Shown here: positions 1-11,124 of the stretch, one piece after another | Layout: every line of letters starts with the position of its first letter | Numbering within the stretch: position 1 is the first letter of the stretch | NCBI GenBank assembly: GCA_001687465.1 | Contig: LVLI01000249.1 | Span: forward strand, 1 to 64,000 | DNA length: 64,000 nt | From: Halocafeteria seosinensis | Taxonomy: Eukaryota > Sar > Bigyra > Bicosoecida | Direction of reading: 5' to 3' | Translations under genes and position numbers: made by a program | Notes under the pieces: model-generated | Database searches by the model: none | What the model saw: only the letters and a program-made list of their open reading frames with translations | Told to the model about the DNA's origin: nothing

Positions 1-297
1 GGTTCTTCGATGGTATTATGAAATGCTGAACAACATGCGGCGTTCACTGGATCGTTGCATACAGTGTACTGTTAGAGTGCGTATCACGTACCGGTAAAGG
101 CAGAGCGGTACTCGGAGTTCCATGTCCATTGAGTTCAGACGATTTCATTTTGAATCATGGCCATGGACCTCTCTCTCTCGTTTGGTATTGAAACGTGGCG
201 AGGATCTGCTACTTTACCATTCTGCTGGTCCATTTGTCAGTATACATGTACCATGGGAACACACACACATACAGGGTAACAGTATGTGACAGAAGCT

Positions 298-569
298 GAC
301 CACATCCTCTTAACGAGGAGCGGTATGCGCCCGTGTTAAGCAGCGACGGGCCCGCTGTTCTTGCAGCCTTGCTGCAGGGGTGACGGACCGGGAGAAGCAC
401 AGAAGCAGAGCAGCACGGACCTGCTCTGTTCGGAGGAGATCGCTCTTCCTCGAGTGAAATTGGGCACACACACAAATGTGACAGATAGCCCACCGGCCGG
501 GAAGTTGACCGCATCCTCTTAACGAGGAGCGGTATGCGCCCGTGTTAAGCAGCGACGGGCCCGCTGTTC
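298..569 (+). repeat. Two copies of a 63-base direct repeat
   Basis: Positions 298-360 and 507-569 are the same 63 bases with one mismatch (A or G at the fifth base). Both copies are preceded by a short CA run and a partly similar spacer, so the repeated unit is probably about 100 bases long. The second copy forms the 3' part of the insert at 465-570, which suggests that the repeat belongs to a small dispersed element. No further copy was noticed in the window. Confidence 0.85.
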
Positions 570-740
570 CGAAATTGGGTCTTCGGAACTTAGGTCAGCC
601 TTACGAGAGCAGCAAGAAGCCAGCCTCGTCCTCGAGTAGACTATCATTTATGGGCCAGCAAGAGACAGCGTTTGTTGCAGAGACTTACAGTACTGGACTT
701 ATGCCGAATCTCGAGCGATGGGGTGCCGCGGACAGACGAG
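425..740 (+). pseudogene. Partial copy of an internal helicase gene segment
   Basis: Bases 425-464 and 571-740 match 4001-4038 and about 4029-4191 inside the downstream DDX60-like helicase gene. Shared runs include the codons for LGQPY, for PNLER and for GAADRR. The copy has a two-base deletion near 445, an additional 15-base stretch near 690-705, several substitutions and the 106-base insert, so it cannot encode the helicase segment. It has no start of its own and stops at 755-757. It is best read as a decaying segmental duplication of about 190 bases that landed about 3.5 kb upstream of its source. The same orientation is kept. Confidence 0.85.
465..570. mobile_element. 106-base insert flanked by 9-base direct repeats
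   Basis: The helicase-derived sequence is interrupted here. GAAATTGGG is present at 456-464, just before the insert, and again at 571-579, just after it, as expected of a target-site duplication. The same place in the intact helicase gene (about 4029-4038) reads continuously with a single GAATTTGGG. The insert starts with a CA run and ends in a sequence that is also found at 298-360. It has no coding capacity, so it would be a non-autonomous element or a repair patch. The direct repeat and the clean continuation of homology on both sides are seen in the sequence; calling it mobile is inference. Confidence 0.55.
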
Positions 741-1826
741 TCTGGAGCCTCGGCTAACGGGTACTTACTATATCTAATGTTGAATACACACTACCAAATA
801 CCGTAGGTCTGGTACGCAGCAAATAAGGTTCATTTGAGTCACAATCTGGTCGGTGATACAGGTGCCCGTTCTTTGGCCGATACGTTGCGTGTCAACACGG
901 CGCTGACTGACAATGGTTTACGGAGTAATAAGATCAGCGATACAGGCATGCATATCGATACATGCAGTCGTTGACCAATGCGGTGCCCGCGAATACTACA
1001 TTGAATACATGTAATATTGCTTTGGAGGGGGACCACGCCAACGATGATGTAGATCCTTGCCAAACAAAATAGAGCACGTGGTGAAAGAGAACAACAAGGT
1101 GAGAGCGCAATCAATCTGGTGTAGTGCTTGCTCTTTACAAACTTCTATATCGGATAGTGAGCGTTGCCATCTTTTCCCTTTAGTTTAGGCTGTACACCGC
1201 TACAGGTGAAGCAGTTACGCGGGGAAATTTTCTTTGCTTTCGACACTCTGCTGAGAAATTTTGCCTTACTGTGTGGTACAGGAAGAACCAAGTCGAGCAA
1301 ACCGAGAGGCTGCCGCGACACCAAACTACCAAGGAGGAATGAAAGGAGCGCGGCTTCACAGTAGCACGCCAAATCCATCCCACCTAAGTCGAAGCATTCA
1401 ATAAATATGCAGCAGCAACAACAGTTGCATCAGCAATCTTATAGGTAGCTTCTTTGACTAACCTATTGAAATGATCTGTAAGATTGAGGAAATTCAATCA
1501 ATTTGAGCGTGATTTCTCATCTGCTGCTTCATGTTCCTACAGGGGATTTTCTCCTTGCTACCCGTTAGAAGTGAGGATCTCAGAGCAACGAACCCTGGGG
1601 CAAGTGCGGAAAGTAGTGGGCGAAGGACTAATGGAACTTCATCAATAATCATTATGGAAGACCGTGTTGGTTTGTAACGTTGATAAATGTTTGTAACTCA
1701 GTAATCCAAGAAGTGTTCCACTGAAGGGTCCCTTCCTTTAAGCGGAAAGAATACTTGCTTGAAAAGCACAATAGGCTTGTGTGTGTTTGATATAACACAG
1801 ATCCAAGCAGTGTGGGTATCCACTCC

Positions 1827-2712
1827 TCTACTCCTTTTCAAGAAAACAAGAGTCTCGGCTTGTGTGTGTGCTTGTCGAGATCTCCCTCTGTTCGGAAACT
1901 CGTGATATATTCACGTTCCTCGCCCTCTCTCAGGTGAGCTTTAGTGCCTATTTTTTATTTTTTATTTTTTTTTTTTTTTTTTCGCTAGAAGCATGTATAT
2001 GCGGTGTACGCTCGTATGTGCAGTTCTTCTGAAAAATCTTGTGGCTGTGAACCACCTCTGAGTTTTTTGCTCTCCCCGAAGAACCCCTTAAGAGCATCCC
2101 ACCAGTGTTTTGTCCCCTTTCTTCCCTGTCGCACGCCCTACGAGAATTTTCTGGCCTCAATCAACTCCGCCACGGATCGGCAAAGTATCTAATTCGAGGA
2201 AACGAGATCACTTATCCCGCCCGCAAAAGGAGAAGCGGAAGAACTTGCGATAGAGCATTTTTGCTTCGTGGCTTTCGGCAAGTAAGAAGCCGTGTATCTA
2301 CTCCCCTTTCGCAAGAAGCCAGACTCCCGGTTTGTCGAGATCTCCCAACTCGTGGTATTTTCACGTTCCTCGCCCTCTCTCAGGTGAGCTTTAGTGCCTA
2401 TTTTTTTTCTTTTTTTTTTTCGCTAGAAGCATGTATATGCAGTTCTTCTGAAAAATCTTGTGGCTGTGAACCACCTCTGAGTTTTTTGCTCTCCCCGAAG
2501 AACCCCTTAAGAGCATCCCACCAGTGTTTTGTCCTCTTTCTTCCCTGTCGCACGCCCTACGAGAATTTTCTGGCCTCAATCAACTCCGCCACGCATCGGC
2601 AACGTATCTAATTCGAGGAAACGAGATCACTTATCCCGCCCGCAAAAGGAGAAGCGGAAGAACTTGCGATAGAGCATTTTTGCTTCGTGGCTTTCGGCAA
2701 GTAAGAAGCCGT
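1827..2712 (+). repeat. Tandem duplication of the helicase leader
   Basis: Two head-to-tail copies lie directly in front of the helicase: about 1827-2293 and 2297-2712. The last 280 bases of each are almost identical, with only a few substitutions, ending in GTAAGAAGCCGT at 2282-2293 and 2701-2712. The copies differ in the length of a T-rich tract (about 1951-1982 against 2401-2420) and by a 19-base stretch next to it. The downstream copy abuts the helicase start, so the duplicated piece is probably promoter plus 5' leader. ORFs inside each copy are duplicates of one another and not independent genes. Confidence 0.9.
1934..2442 (+). other. Candidate 5' UTR introns, one per leader copy
   Basis: Each leader copy holds CAG followed by GTGAGC (donor at 1934 and 2384), then a T-rich tract, then an ATGCAG or GTGCAG acceptor (ending at 2023 and 2442). 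This gives introns of 90 and 59 bases. The structure matches a spliced leader in the helicase mRNA. No transcript evidence is available here, so this is inferred from the splice-site pattern only. Confidence 0.45.
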
Positions 2713-2744
2713 CTTTGATTCATTCACCGTTGGCGAACAACGCA

Positions 2745-5700
2745 ATGGCTGCGGCAGCTAACGCTCGGGATGCTCCTACTGGGAACAATCTCATCCCAAA
2801 ACGCCAAGTGGCAGGTAAGAAGCTTCTAATACCAGGTGCTTTGGTCCTCATGCTACTGCAGGTATCCGATACAGATTTTCGCTCGTTGAATAGGCAAAAG
2901 GTGATTATCAGTGGGGATAGTCTTTTGGCCGCTTTAATGCAACTTGAACCTGTACAGAAAAACTGGTTCTCTGGCAACTCATTCTCATCCTCCGGGAATG
3001 CATGGCCTCAGCCCCTGCCGGTAACCTACCTGATCGAACGTTTTTTCATCCAGCTAAGGGAAAACGCGGGCATCCACAAAAGCGATATTTGTGTCTACTT
3101 CCTTAGCGAATTCACTGAAGTCTGGAAGTCTCAGCATCAAGAGTTCTCGGCCGCTTATATTTTGCTTTGTGTTCTTCGGGTACACCTGTTAAGGCTGCTG
3201 CCAGGGCACGCTGTGACCGATGTAACAGTATCCAAGGGCAACTCAACGACTAAACTAAGAAAGTACTTGAGAATGGAAAGACCGTCTTTGGTTCTCTTAT
3301 GCTGTCGTCCCGACAGGATCCAGGATTCCGTTATTTTCCCCGCCCCGTGGCGCGCGGCTCTCCAACGGCACTGCAACAATGTTGGAACGCTAGCACACTT
3401 TGATAAAGTTGAACTGTCTCTCGACATTGAAAATTATGACTGTTTACATATTGAAGGCCAGCCTACGAGAGTTGCAGTTTACGACTTTGGTCAGCCTGAC
3501 GGGGAACTCTCTACGGACTTCAGAGACTTGGTCTCCTCGGACCGGGAAATGACCAGGAGTTACGGCTGCTCAGCGGATGACCTGGGAAGTGCAAGTACCC
3601 GCTTGAATGCTATACCACAGTTCTTGGATCTAGTGGTGCCGCAGGACTCCGATCCGTTTCACGTTGAGCTATTGGTACTCCATCTTGGGATATTAGGTCA
3701 CATCCACCACGAACAGCGCAGCTTTCCTGACTCCCAGCTCCCTCAGGACCATAACGTCTCCGCGTTCGTCTATACCATTATGAACAACATAGAGGTCGGT
3801 CTACAAGACGGGACACTTCGAGTGATTTACCGTTGGATTTATGACCTTTTTGATTTCCGTCTCTTCGGTGTTCTGTTTAGCATTTTCGATGTACGCGAAA
3901 CAAGAGCTGGTGAGGATGTCACCCTTGAGGATTTTGTTGGTCAAGCCTGCGCAGAAGACTGTAAAGCGCTATGTGAAGGTTTGCAGAACCATTTTCCGCG
4001 TCTGTTCGAAGGGGGTCGCTGTCTTCCTCGAGTGAATTTGGGCCTTCGGACCTTAGGTCAGCCCTACGGGAAGCAGCAAGAAGTTCAGCCTCGTCCTAGA
4101 GCAGACTACCATTTATGGGCTAGCAAGAGACAGCGTCTATTGCAGAGACTTACGCCGAATCTCGAGCGACGGGGTGCCGCGGACAGACGAGAAGAGCATG
4201 TGGGCAGCAAGGCTTCGACAACCAAAAAATTCAATAACGGCGACCACGACGGCGAAGATCATCGGAGGGACGACTTCTACTATGATGATGTGCATGCTCA
4301 CCATTGTCGCTATCTTAACCAGCGCGAAAAACGGGATTTGTCACAGTTCGAGCGCAGACGAGACGAAAAACGTATCCAGGCCAGAGTAGAAGCAGCGTCG
4401 GGTACTATTCCCCAGCAAAAGATCAGCACAGCCAATGTAGCCGAGTCTCTCCTGCCGACGAATCAAAGGGGGAAGGCGATTACAAAGACCTCGCGAATTC
4501 TTTGCGCACCACAGTGTGCAAGGGATCTTCCTGACCCCACCAGCGAGAACGCAAACGCGCCCCAAGCGGCAACTGAATCGGTTCTTACAAAGATCAGAAG
4601 GTCTTTGGAAGAACTTAGATCTAGCCCCAATCTCGGAGTGTTGAACCACGCCCAGCGCTTTGATTTTTGTAAAAAGGGCAATACGATTCCAGATATATTC
4701 GACCGTGTAACAATGCGCTACACACATGACCCCTTTGCTTCCCAGGCTGAAGCTGCTGCTGCATTGTACCGGGATGCCATCGAAAATATCCTAGATCCTG
4801 GGATGAAATATGTTGCCGAGAATCATGAAAGTCTGCAGCAAGAGCAAGTAGATACCGTTTGCGAGTACATCACAGTATCTCTCAAGCTACTCGCGAAGCA
4901 TGGGTTTAGCCAGCATGGGCCACAGCTGCTGGACATTGTTGCAGCCTTCCTGACGGACTACGAATTCATTTACTGTGACTACCAACTAGTTGTGCAGAGT
5001 CTAAACAGTATCCACGAAGAGCTCAAGTTTCAGGATATTTGGCCTGCACATGAAGCAGCAATCGACGAAGCCAACGGAAACATTCCAGAAGAGGCACAGT
5101 TAAGTCTTTCCGATTGGCACTTACGATATATGGGCCCCGGGCTTCGTCGTCGGGAAAATAGCCCCGACCGGTTTGGTAGGCTGAGTTTCGGCAATGGGAG
5201 CGGTCCGGACGAGTGGCAGGTTAGGTTATTGGACGCAATTGACAATTTCAATGACGCCTTGGTTGTTGCTCCTCCATCTAGTGGGAAAACGTTTGCTACA
5301 TTTTACGCAACAAAGCGGCTCATGACATCATCCAACCAAGCCGTCATTCTCTTTATCGCACCTACGTTTCCTTTATGTCTGCAAGTAAGCGCCCAGTTGC
5401 AAAATTTATATGAACGCGATCAGAGGGATAGAGGTCTAGTGGGAATCTTTACTAAAGAATTTCGGACCGTGGAATCCAATTGTCGAATTTTGGTGTGTGT
5501 GGCAGAAGCATTTGAGGTATTACTGCACTCCACTCAGTGGCAGCCTTGGCTAGGCAGAATCCGGTACGTCATTATAGACGAACTGCACAATATCTCCGGT
5601 GGAGAACATAGTCAGTCATATGAGCAAATTATATTGGCGACCCCGGCACCCATAATCGGGCTCTCAGCAACAGTTGGCAACCCTAGGCTTCTAGAATCGT

Positions 5701-8700
5701 GGTTTCGGGGATTTCTTGAGCTACGGCCGCATAATCTCGTAACCGGAAGATATCGAAATCAGGAACTAACAGTTATCTACCCCGAGAATATACAGAGACC
5801 GAACGATGTGTCTCCAATGATTTGGTCTCCTGGTGCTCCTGATAACAACAGCCTTGCCGACATACATCCGGTAGGGGCTTTGAGACTGCAAGACTTGCGA
5901 AGACTCCAACCGGAGGAATTGCACCAATGTTTGCAATTAGCGCCGGAGCACTTGGCCGGTCTCAAGGAAGCCTTCCGTATATATCAGTTTCCGGATATCC
6001 ATCATTTGGAACAAAAGAATGATGACCCCCTAACTCGTGGGAGAAGCGCGCTTCTTCCTTTTCTTGAAGACGCTCGAGCCTATGGTCGCCGTCTCGTGGA
6101 GTGCCTCTTCCGCAGCCAAACAGAAAGCCTATTCCATCGTCTGAATTACAACTTAAAGGTTGCCAATCAAAATCGGGTACAGATGCAAAGCGATAACGCC
6201 ATCACTGAGGGACCGCAAGGAGTGGAAGACGAAGGTGCCTACTTCCTACACCGAGTTGAAATCGTCAAGAGGGACCGACAATTACGTAGCGAGGTAGACT
6301 TTCGTGGTTTCGGATGTGTTGATTGGTTGCTGATGTGCAGAGAATCGTCCAGGAATGCAAGACTGTTTGTTCAGTTTTTCGACGCAGATGCCAACGAAAG
6401 AATCTCAGCTATGAACGTTTGTATCTCGATCGCTATGACTCTGGCACTCCATGATGCTACTGCAGTGCTGTCACAGGTCCATGAAGAGAGTGAGGAGTCA
6501 CGTGAAACCAAAGATGCGGCACGTCGTCTTTTGGAAGTTTGGTTGGCAATAAAATCAGAAGACGTTAATCATGATGAAGCACAATTATGGGAGACTGCGT
6601 ATCACTTCGACAATTTACTCCAGAACCCTCCCATACCCACTTACAGGGTTGCTTCGCGCGATCAACTCGACCCGCTAGTACCGGAAAACTGCGCTTCAAG
6701 AGAGTCAATTCTGTACTGCTTACAACGTGGAATCGTACCCCTTTCAAGCCGCTTGGATGAAAGGGTTCAGCAAGCACTGATACGGTTCGTTTGTGAGAGA
6801 AAATCGCGTCTACACATTGCTTTCGGAACCGATGATGAATATCATCGAGTAAGAAGCAGTGTCACCCATACTGTGGAACTAGACGTCGTTCTTGACTACA
6901 ACAGGGCAAGGCAACAACTCGAAAAGCGGGCTTACCGAAATGATAAAGCCTTTGCTCAAAGAGAGTCTCTGCGGTTATTTAGGTATCTAAAGGGCTCCAA
7001 TAGAGTTCCAGCTATTTTCTTCTGCCTAGACAGTTCCGCATGTAGAGACATAGCACACTCAATGGCCCTGGAACTTGTAGTAAATGAGGCAATGACTGTC
7101 TTGCGCAAGCGTTCCAGTGAACTTTTGGGTCACGTTGGTCGTCAGGATTGTGGATTCGTGGATGAAGTCGCCGATGGGGATGACAACGATGGCGGAAGAC
7201 ATGCACGCATTCGTCAGCAACAGGCGGTAGATGAGCAGAATGAAAAGGTGCGAGAATTACGTTCGTATGCAAAAGAGTTCCTTAGCGAATGGATCAAGCT
7301 TAAAAAAGATTATGAAGACAGACGTCATCCTTTCATGAACGGTGCAAAGAAGAGGGAAGGTGAAGGAGAGAGGCGCAACAGAGTGTGGGAAAGTGGTTTT
7401 CAGCTGAGTCGGTTGCTGCAGGATTTCCGAACGGAAGTCCCTGAGCAATCTTTAACCTCAAATGGGCTGTTGATCTGTGTTGAGCGTCTTGATAGAGCCT
7501 TCGGAGGAAATGGCCATGTAACAAACGATACTGTGCATTCCAAGAAGGAGTTGTTTTGCATGCAGCGTGGAATCGGATTTTACTCTAACAAAGTCAGCTT
7601 CAAGGACAAAGAAGCTCTTCTTCATCTTTTCTGTTTCCGAACAGAACAGGAAACTCGTGCACCTCTTCAGCTACTCATTGGGACGGACGCCATAGGACAA
7701 GGGCTAAATATGCCCGTAAATACCGTAGTCCAGGTAGTGAACTCGGCATTTCTGGGAGAGAGTATGTATTTGCAACAAATCGGAAGAGCGGGCCGTCGAG
7801 GCATCGATAATCGAGGCCATGTCGTGTTCTTGGCGCTCCCGCTTGAGAAAATTTCCTCGCTACTCTTGGCTAAACCGACGGCACTAAAGGGGCAACATCT
7901 AACGTCGAATAACTGGTTTATCAGTAACTTCAAACCCTACGAGAATATTGAGCACTATAACCAACGCTTGTCACTACGCAATAACGACCGGCTAGATACG
8001 GAAGACAAATGTAGCATTAAGTCGTACATTGAGACAAGTATGTGGGTGACCATATTTGGTAACCTTCAGCAAGCAGATGATGAGTCTGTATATTCAAGGC
8101 ATATTTGGTTCGATATTCGGAATCTGCTTAATCAGCTCCAGTTCTACGTAGTCAGCGAGCAGTTGTACACTGAAAGGCTCATCAATTCCAACTTCCAGAC
8201 ACTTCGTTACGGATTCCTCCCATGTAACCTAAGCCACGTAGGCCCAATTTCCCATTTGCTTGCTCGTTTGTTGTATACAGGAGTTATGGAGGAGGGAGTA
8301 CTGACGACCGGGAGGACAAAAGAGGAGAAGAGGCAATTAACGCTGAGAATCCTGGCATGGCTGCTAGGAGGCATGGTAGCTCCAGATAATTACGAGGAGC
8401 CCACGGTGGATGTTGGAATTGCTGACAGGCTAATTTTACATCCATCCACCACGTCCTACGACAACGCTGGTCGAAATACCCAGGTATTGCCCCCCTATTG
8501 GCATGCCTCAGCGGCTACAGTGGAAGGTACATCAAATCCGTGCGGATGCCGTTCGCCCCCCAACAACAATCGGCGGAACGCACATGGTATACCTGCTGTG
8601 ATTTTGAATGAGATGAGTCATTATGTGAAAGAGGTCATTGATATGGAAGTAGACGGTTTGTTGATGGCGGCGACACGTTTGGGGGACAGGCTTGAGTATC

Positions 8701-10027
8701 TCAGGCGTGATTTGTCGTACTTTCTCCCGGAATCGTTACTACCTGTACCTCAGTCGCGCCCAGACGGTAATTATGGTGCTGCTCAGGTGATACCACGGGA
8801 AACGCGATTTTCCCAAGCACCAGTAATGGGACAACCGGCAGGCGTACAAGTGCCTGTCTCATGGGAGGATTGGGACCTTTGTAGCCCTGGAGGAACGCCG
8901 GAGATACGATCACAGACCGGAACCGCAGATGCGTCTGATGCCTTGGATGACACACACGAGAACCCTCCTCTGTTCGAACACATAAGATCCAGAGCAACGC
9001 GGTCAAAAATAGTTGCACCAGGATGGACAATATCAGGCATTTTGTATAACAGACGGGACGACGAGGCTCCTCATAGTTTTCCGAGCTTTTACGCATTACA
9101 GCGTGCAGTGGATCTTCCACTGTCGCCGTTGTGCACCTCGACACCCGTCGTTGACTTCAATGAGATGATGCTTCCGTTTAGCAATTTTTTGCAAGGATGT
9201 TACGGCTCCGACATGAAGCCACAGGACCTGGCAAGCAAATATGATTGTGATGGTTGCCGTGTCTCAGAAGGAGACGTATATGATAGACTGGAAGCGTTCA
9301 AGAATTCGTTGAAGGTAATACGCACGCAGTTGCAATATAGGCTGCCAGAAAATGCAGTGGGGTCTTACGAACTCCTCATAATCGTGAGGAATCTCGTGAG
9401 AAAACTCGATGGAAATGACAGTCGATTTCAAGATGCTGTAGTAGTTGATCATGACAACTCTACGCGGCACCTTATAACGTTTTCAATAGATGACCGACGA
9501 GTCCGAACTGTGCCCTTTAGCAGAGCTGAACAAGAAGTAAGCATTATGTTGTGACGAGGAACGATTTGTAATTGCTTACTTAACAGTATCTTTCTTACAG
9601 AATAGTCCCGGGAATGGTGTACGAATCGAAGCGGTTGGGGATCGGGGGATACGTTGGCTACATGGAATCGGCCATAGGAGGATCCAGGACTACAGGAAGG
9701 AGTGTTGGGTAGGAAAAGTCGAAAGATCTCATGGTCAAACAGTGGCAGTGCACTGCTATAACGACCAGAGAACAAGAGAATGCCGTGTTGCTCAGAATAT
9801 TGACCGGCCCCGGGAAGTAAGTTTTTGGTTCACGAAGGCGATTCATGTCAGTTTTTAATGTAGCGAGTTACCTACCACTTCAGGGTACCAACGTCTTAGT
9901 AAAGGTGAATCATCTACTACATGAAGGGACAGGAAAAAGCATCATACACAGAAAATGCACTCCATATGAGGATTTAGAAATTGAGTATAGGAATCTTGCT
10001 ATCCCCGGCTGGACGTCAAACAGTTGA
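2745..10027 (+). CDS. DDX60-like DExD/H-box RNA helicase
   Basis: This is a very large superfamily 2 helicase, 2383 residues from exons 2745-9536, 9601-9816 and 9884-10027, all joined in phase 0. Motif I (APPSSGKTF, about residue 842), motif II (DELH, about 945), motif III (SAT, about 973), a motif V region (IGTDAIGQGLNMP) and motif VI (QQIGRAGRRG, about 1677) are all visible. The PDEWQ lead-in to motif I, the long insertion between the two helicase lobes and the segment after motif VI resemble the DDX60 branch of Ski2-like helicases. Animal DDX60 acts in antiviral RNA sensing; the role in protists is not known. The first ATG of the long frame is 2745. A possible 47-base intron at 2815-2861 would instead put the start at 2770, so the N-terminus is uncertain. 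The leader is tandemly duplicated. Confidence 0.9.
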
Positions 10028-11124
10028 GCGGGCTGCCCTAAAACCAAGTAAATTCTGCCAAGGGTTAATTGTACTTATCCTACTGAAAGAGTTGTAGCGG
10101 AAAACAGGCTACACCCAAGGCGGACCAATGTTCCGGCATATAAGCGGACCAATGTGTATTGTGCAAGTGGCAGTAGGGTGTCTGTCACCAGTAGAGTGCC
10201 GGCCAACTTCTTGTTGATACCTTGTGTATGAAGGCTGAAGTATACACTACCACTGCTTTGCACATCTTTCACAAAACAGTCTTGATGTGGGAAGCGGACT
10301 TTTACTTCATTGTTACTTCGAGAGCCCTAGTCAAAGAAGTAGCATGTTCGGTCAAGTTGCAACCGTGGAGCCTGAAATCGATATCAGCAGGCTACTTTCG
10401 GTAATCCCACTTGTTTCACTGCTCTTGCTGTACCGCGTTAGTTCTGTTACACTTCTGTAGTTGGATTGATCTGAAGGCGCCTGCCGGAACCAGGATTATG
10501 TTGGTGGTGCGAAGTCGGAATGGTAAGACGATGCTGGTTGTAGTGTACCTGTAAAGTTGTCACGAATGGTATCATCTCCGTGGCATACAGTATATTCCTG
10601 TAAATACTTGATCCTCACATATGGGTTGGTAACTGAAATCGCAAATACACCGTCTCATGTTCTTGTGAGCAGTGAATGCTCCCACTTTATCCATGGTCGT
10701 TTCGCCGCTTTCATGCGAGTCTCCCGAAAGTTTGTCCTGTCGTTGTGGTTATGTTCCCCTTTCAGGCTGTGTGTACAGTTACCAGTATCTGTACAACTCA
10801 GAAGTGAGTACACTCCCGTAGGATCAACACACACACACACACACGGCAACTGGCTGGAATTAATCAATACGCCAAATTCGTATTCCTTCGTCTTCGGTGG
10901 AGGAACTTAAGAAAGCCGAACAGTCCACTAACGCAGGCACTGCTCGGTCCGCTCCCACGCCTACTGTATACACTGTACTTGTCAATTGAAGTTGAAGTTC
11001 TTGTGAAGCTTGCCAACCGGGCAATCAAATGTTTCAGTCCGGGAGTTGCCGTTAAATGAGCATTATAGAGCGTCACTGTCGTTTGTGTTGCACTTTACTG
11101 CAGTTTTAAACGCTCAAAGACACT
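10028..11124. other. Intergenic region before the dynein gene
   Basis: No gene supported. The stretch separates the helicase 3' end from the dynein start and should contain the helicase terminator and the dynein promoter. A CA microsatellite lies at about 10827-10844. The ORFs present are short and have no recognisable features. Confidence 0.6.
10827..10844. repeat. CA dinucleotide repeat
   Basis: About nine uninterrupted CA units lie in the spacer between the helicase and dynein genes. Confidence 0.85.

Larger units (their letters stand above)
1..1826. other. Region upstream of the helicase, no intact gene
   Basis: No intact gene could be supported here. Positions 425-740 hold a decayed copy of an internal piece of the neighbouring helicase gene, and 298-360 and 507-569 hold two copies of a short repeat; both are listed separately. 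From about 760 to 1826 I see only short ORFs without recognisable domains, with several stretches of GT-rich or AC-rich sequence. The region looks like intergenic DNA that has collected duplicated fragments. Confidence 0.6.

Noticed and set aside
2105-2718. ORFs inside the duplicated leader (168, 64 and similar codons)
   Set aside because: The same peptide occurs once in each leader copy, in different frames, without known domains. They are explained by the DNA duplication and the low number of stops in the leader.
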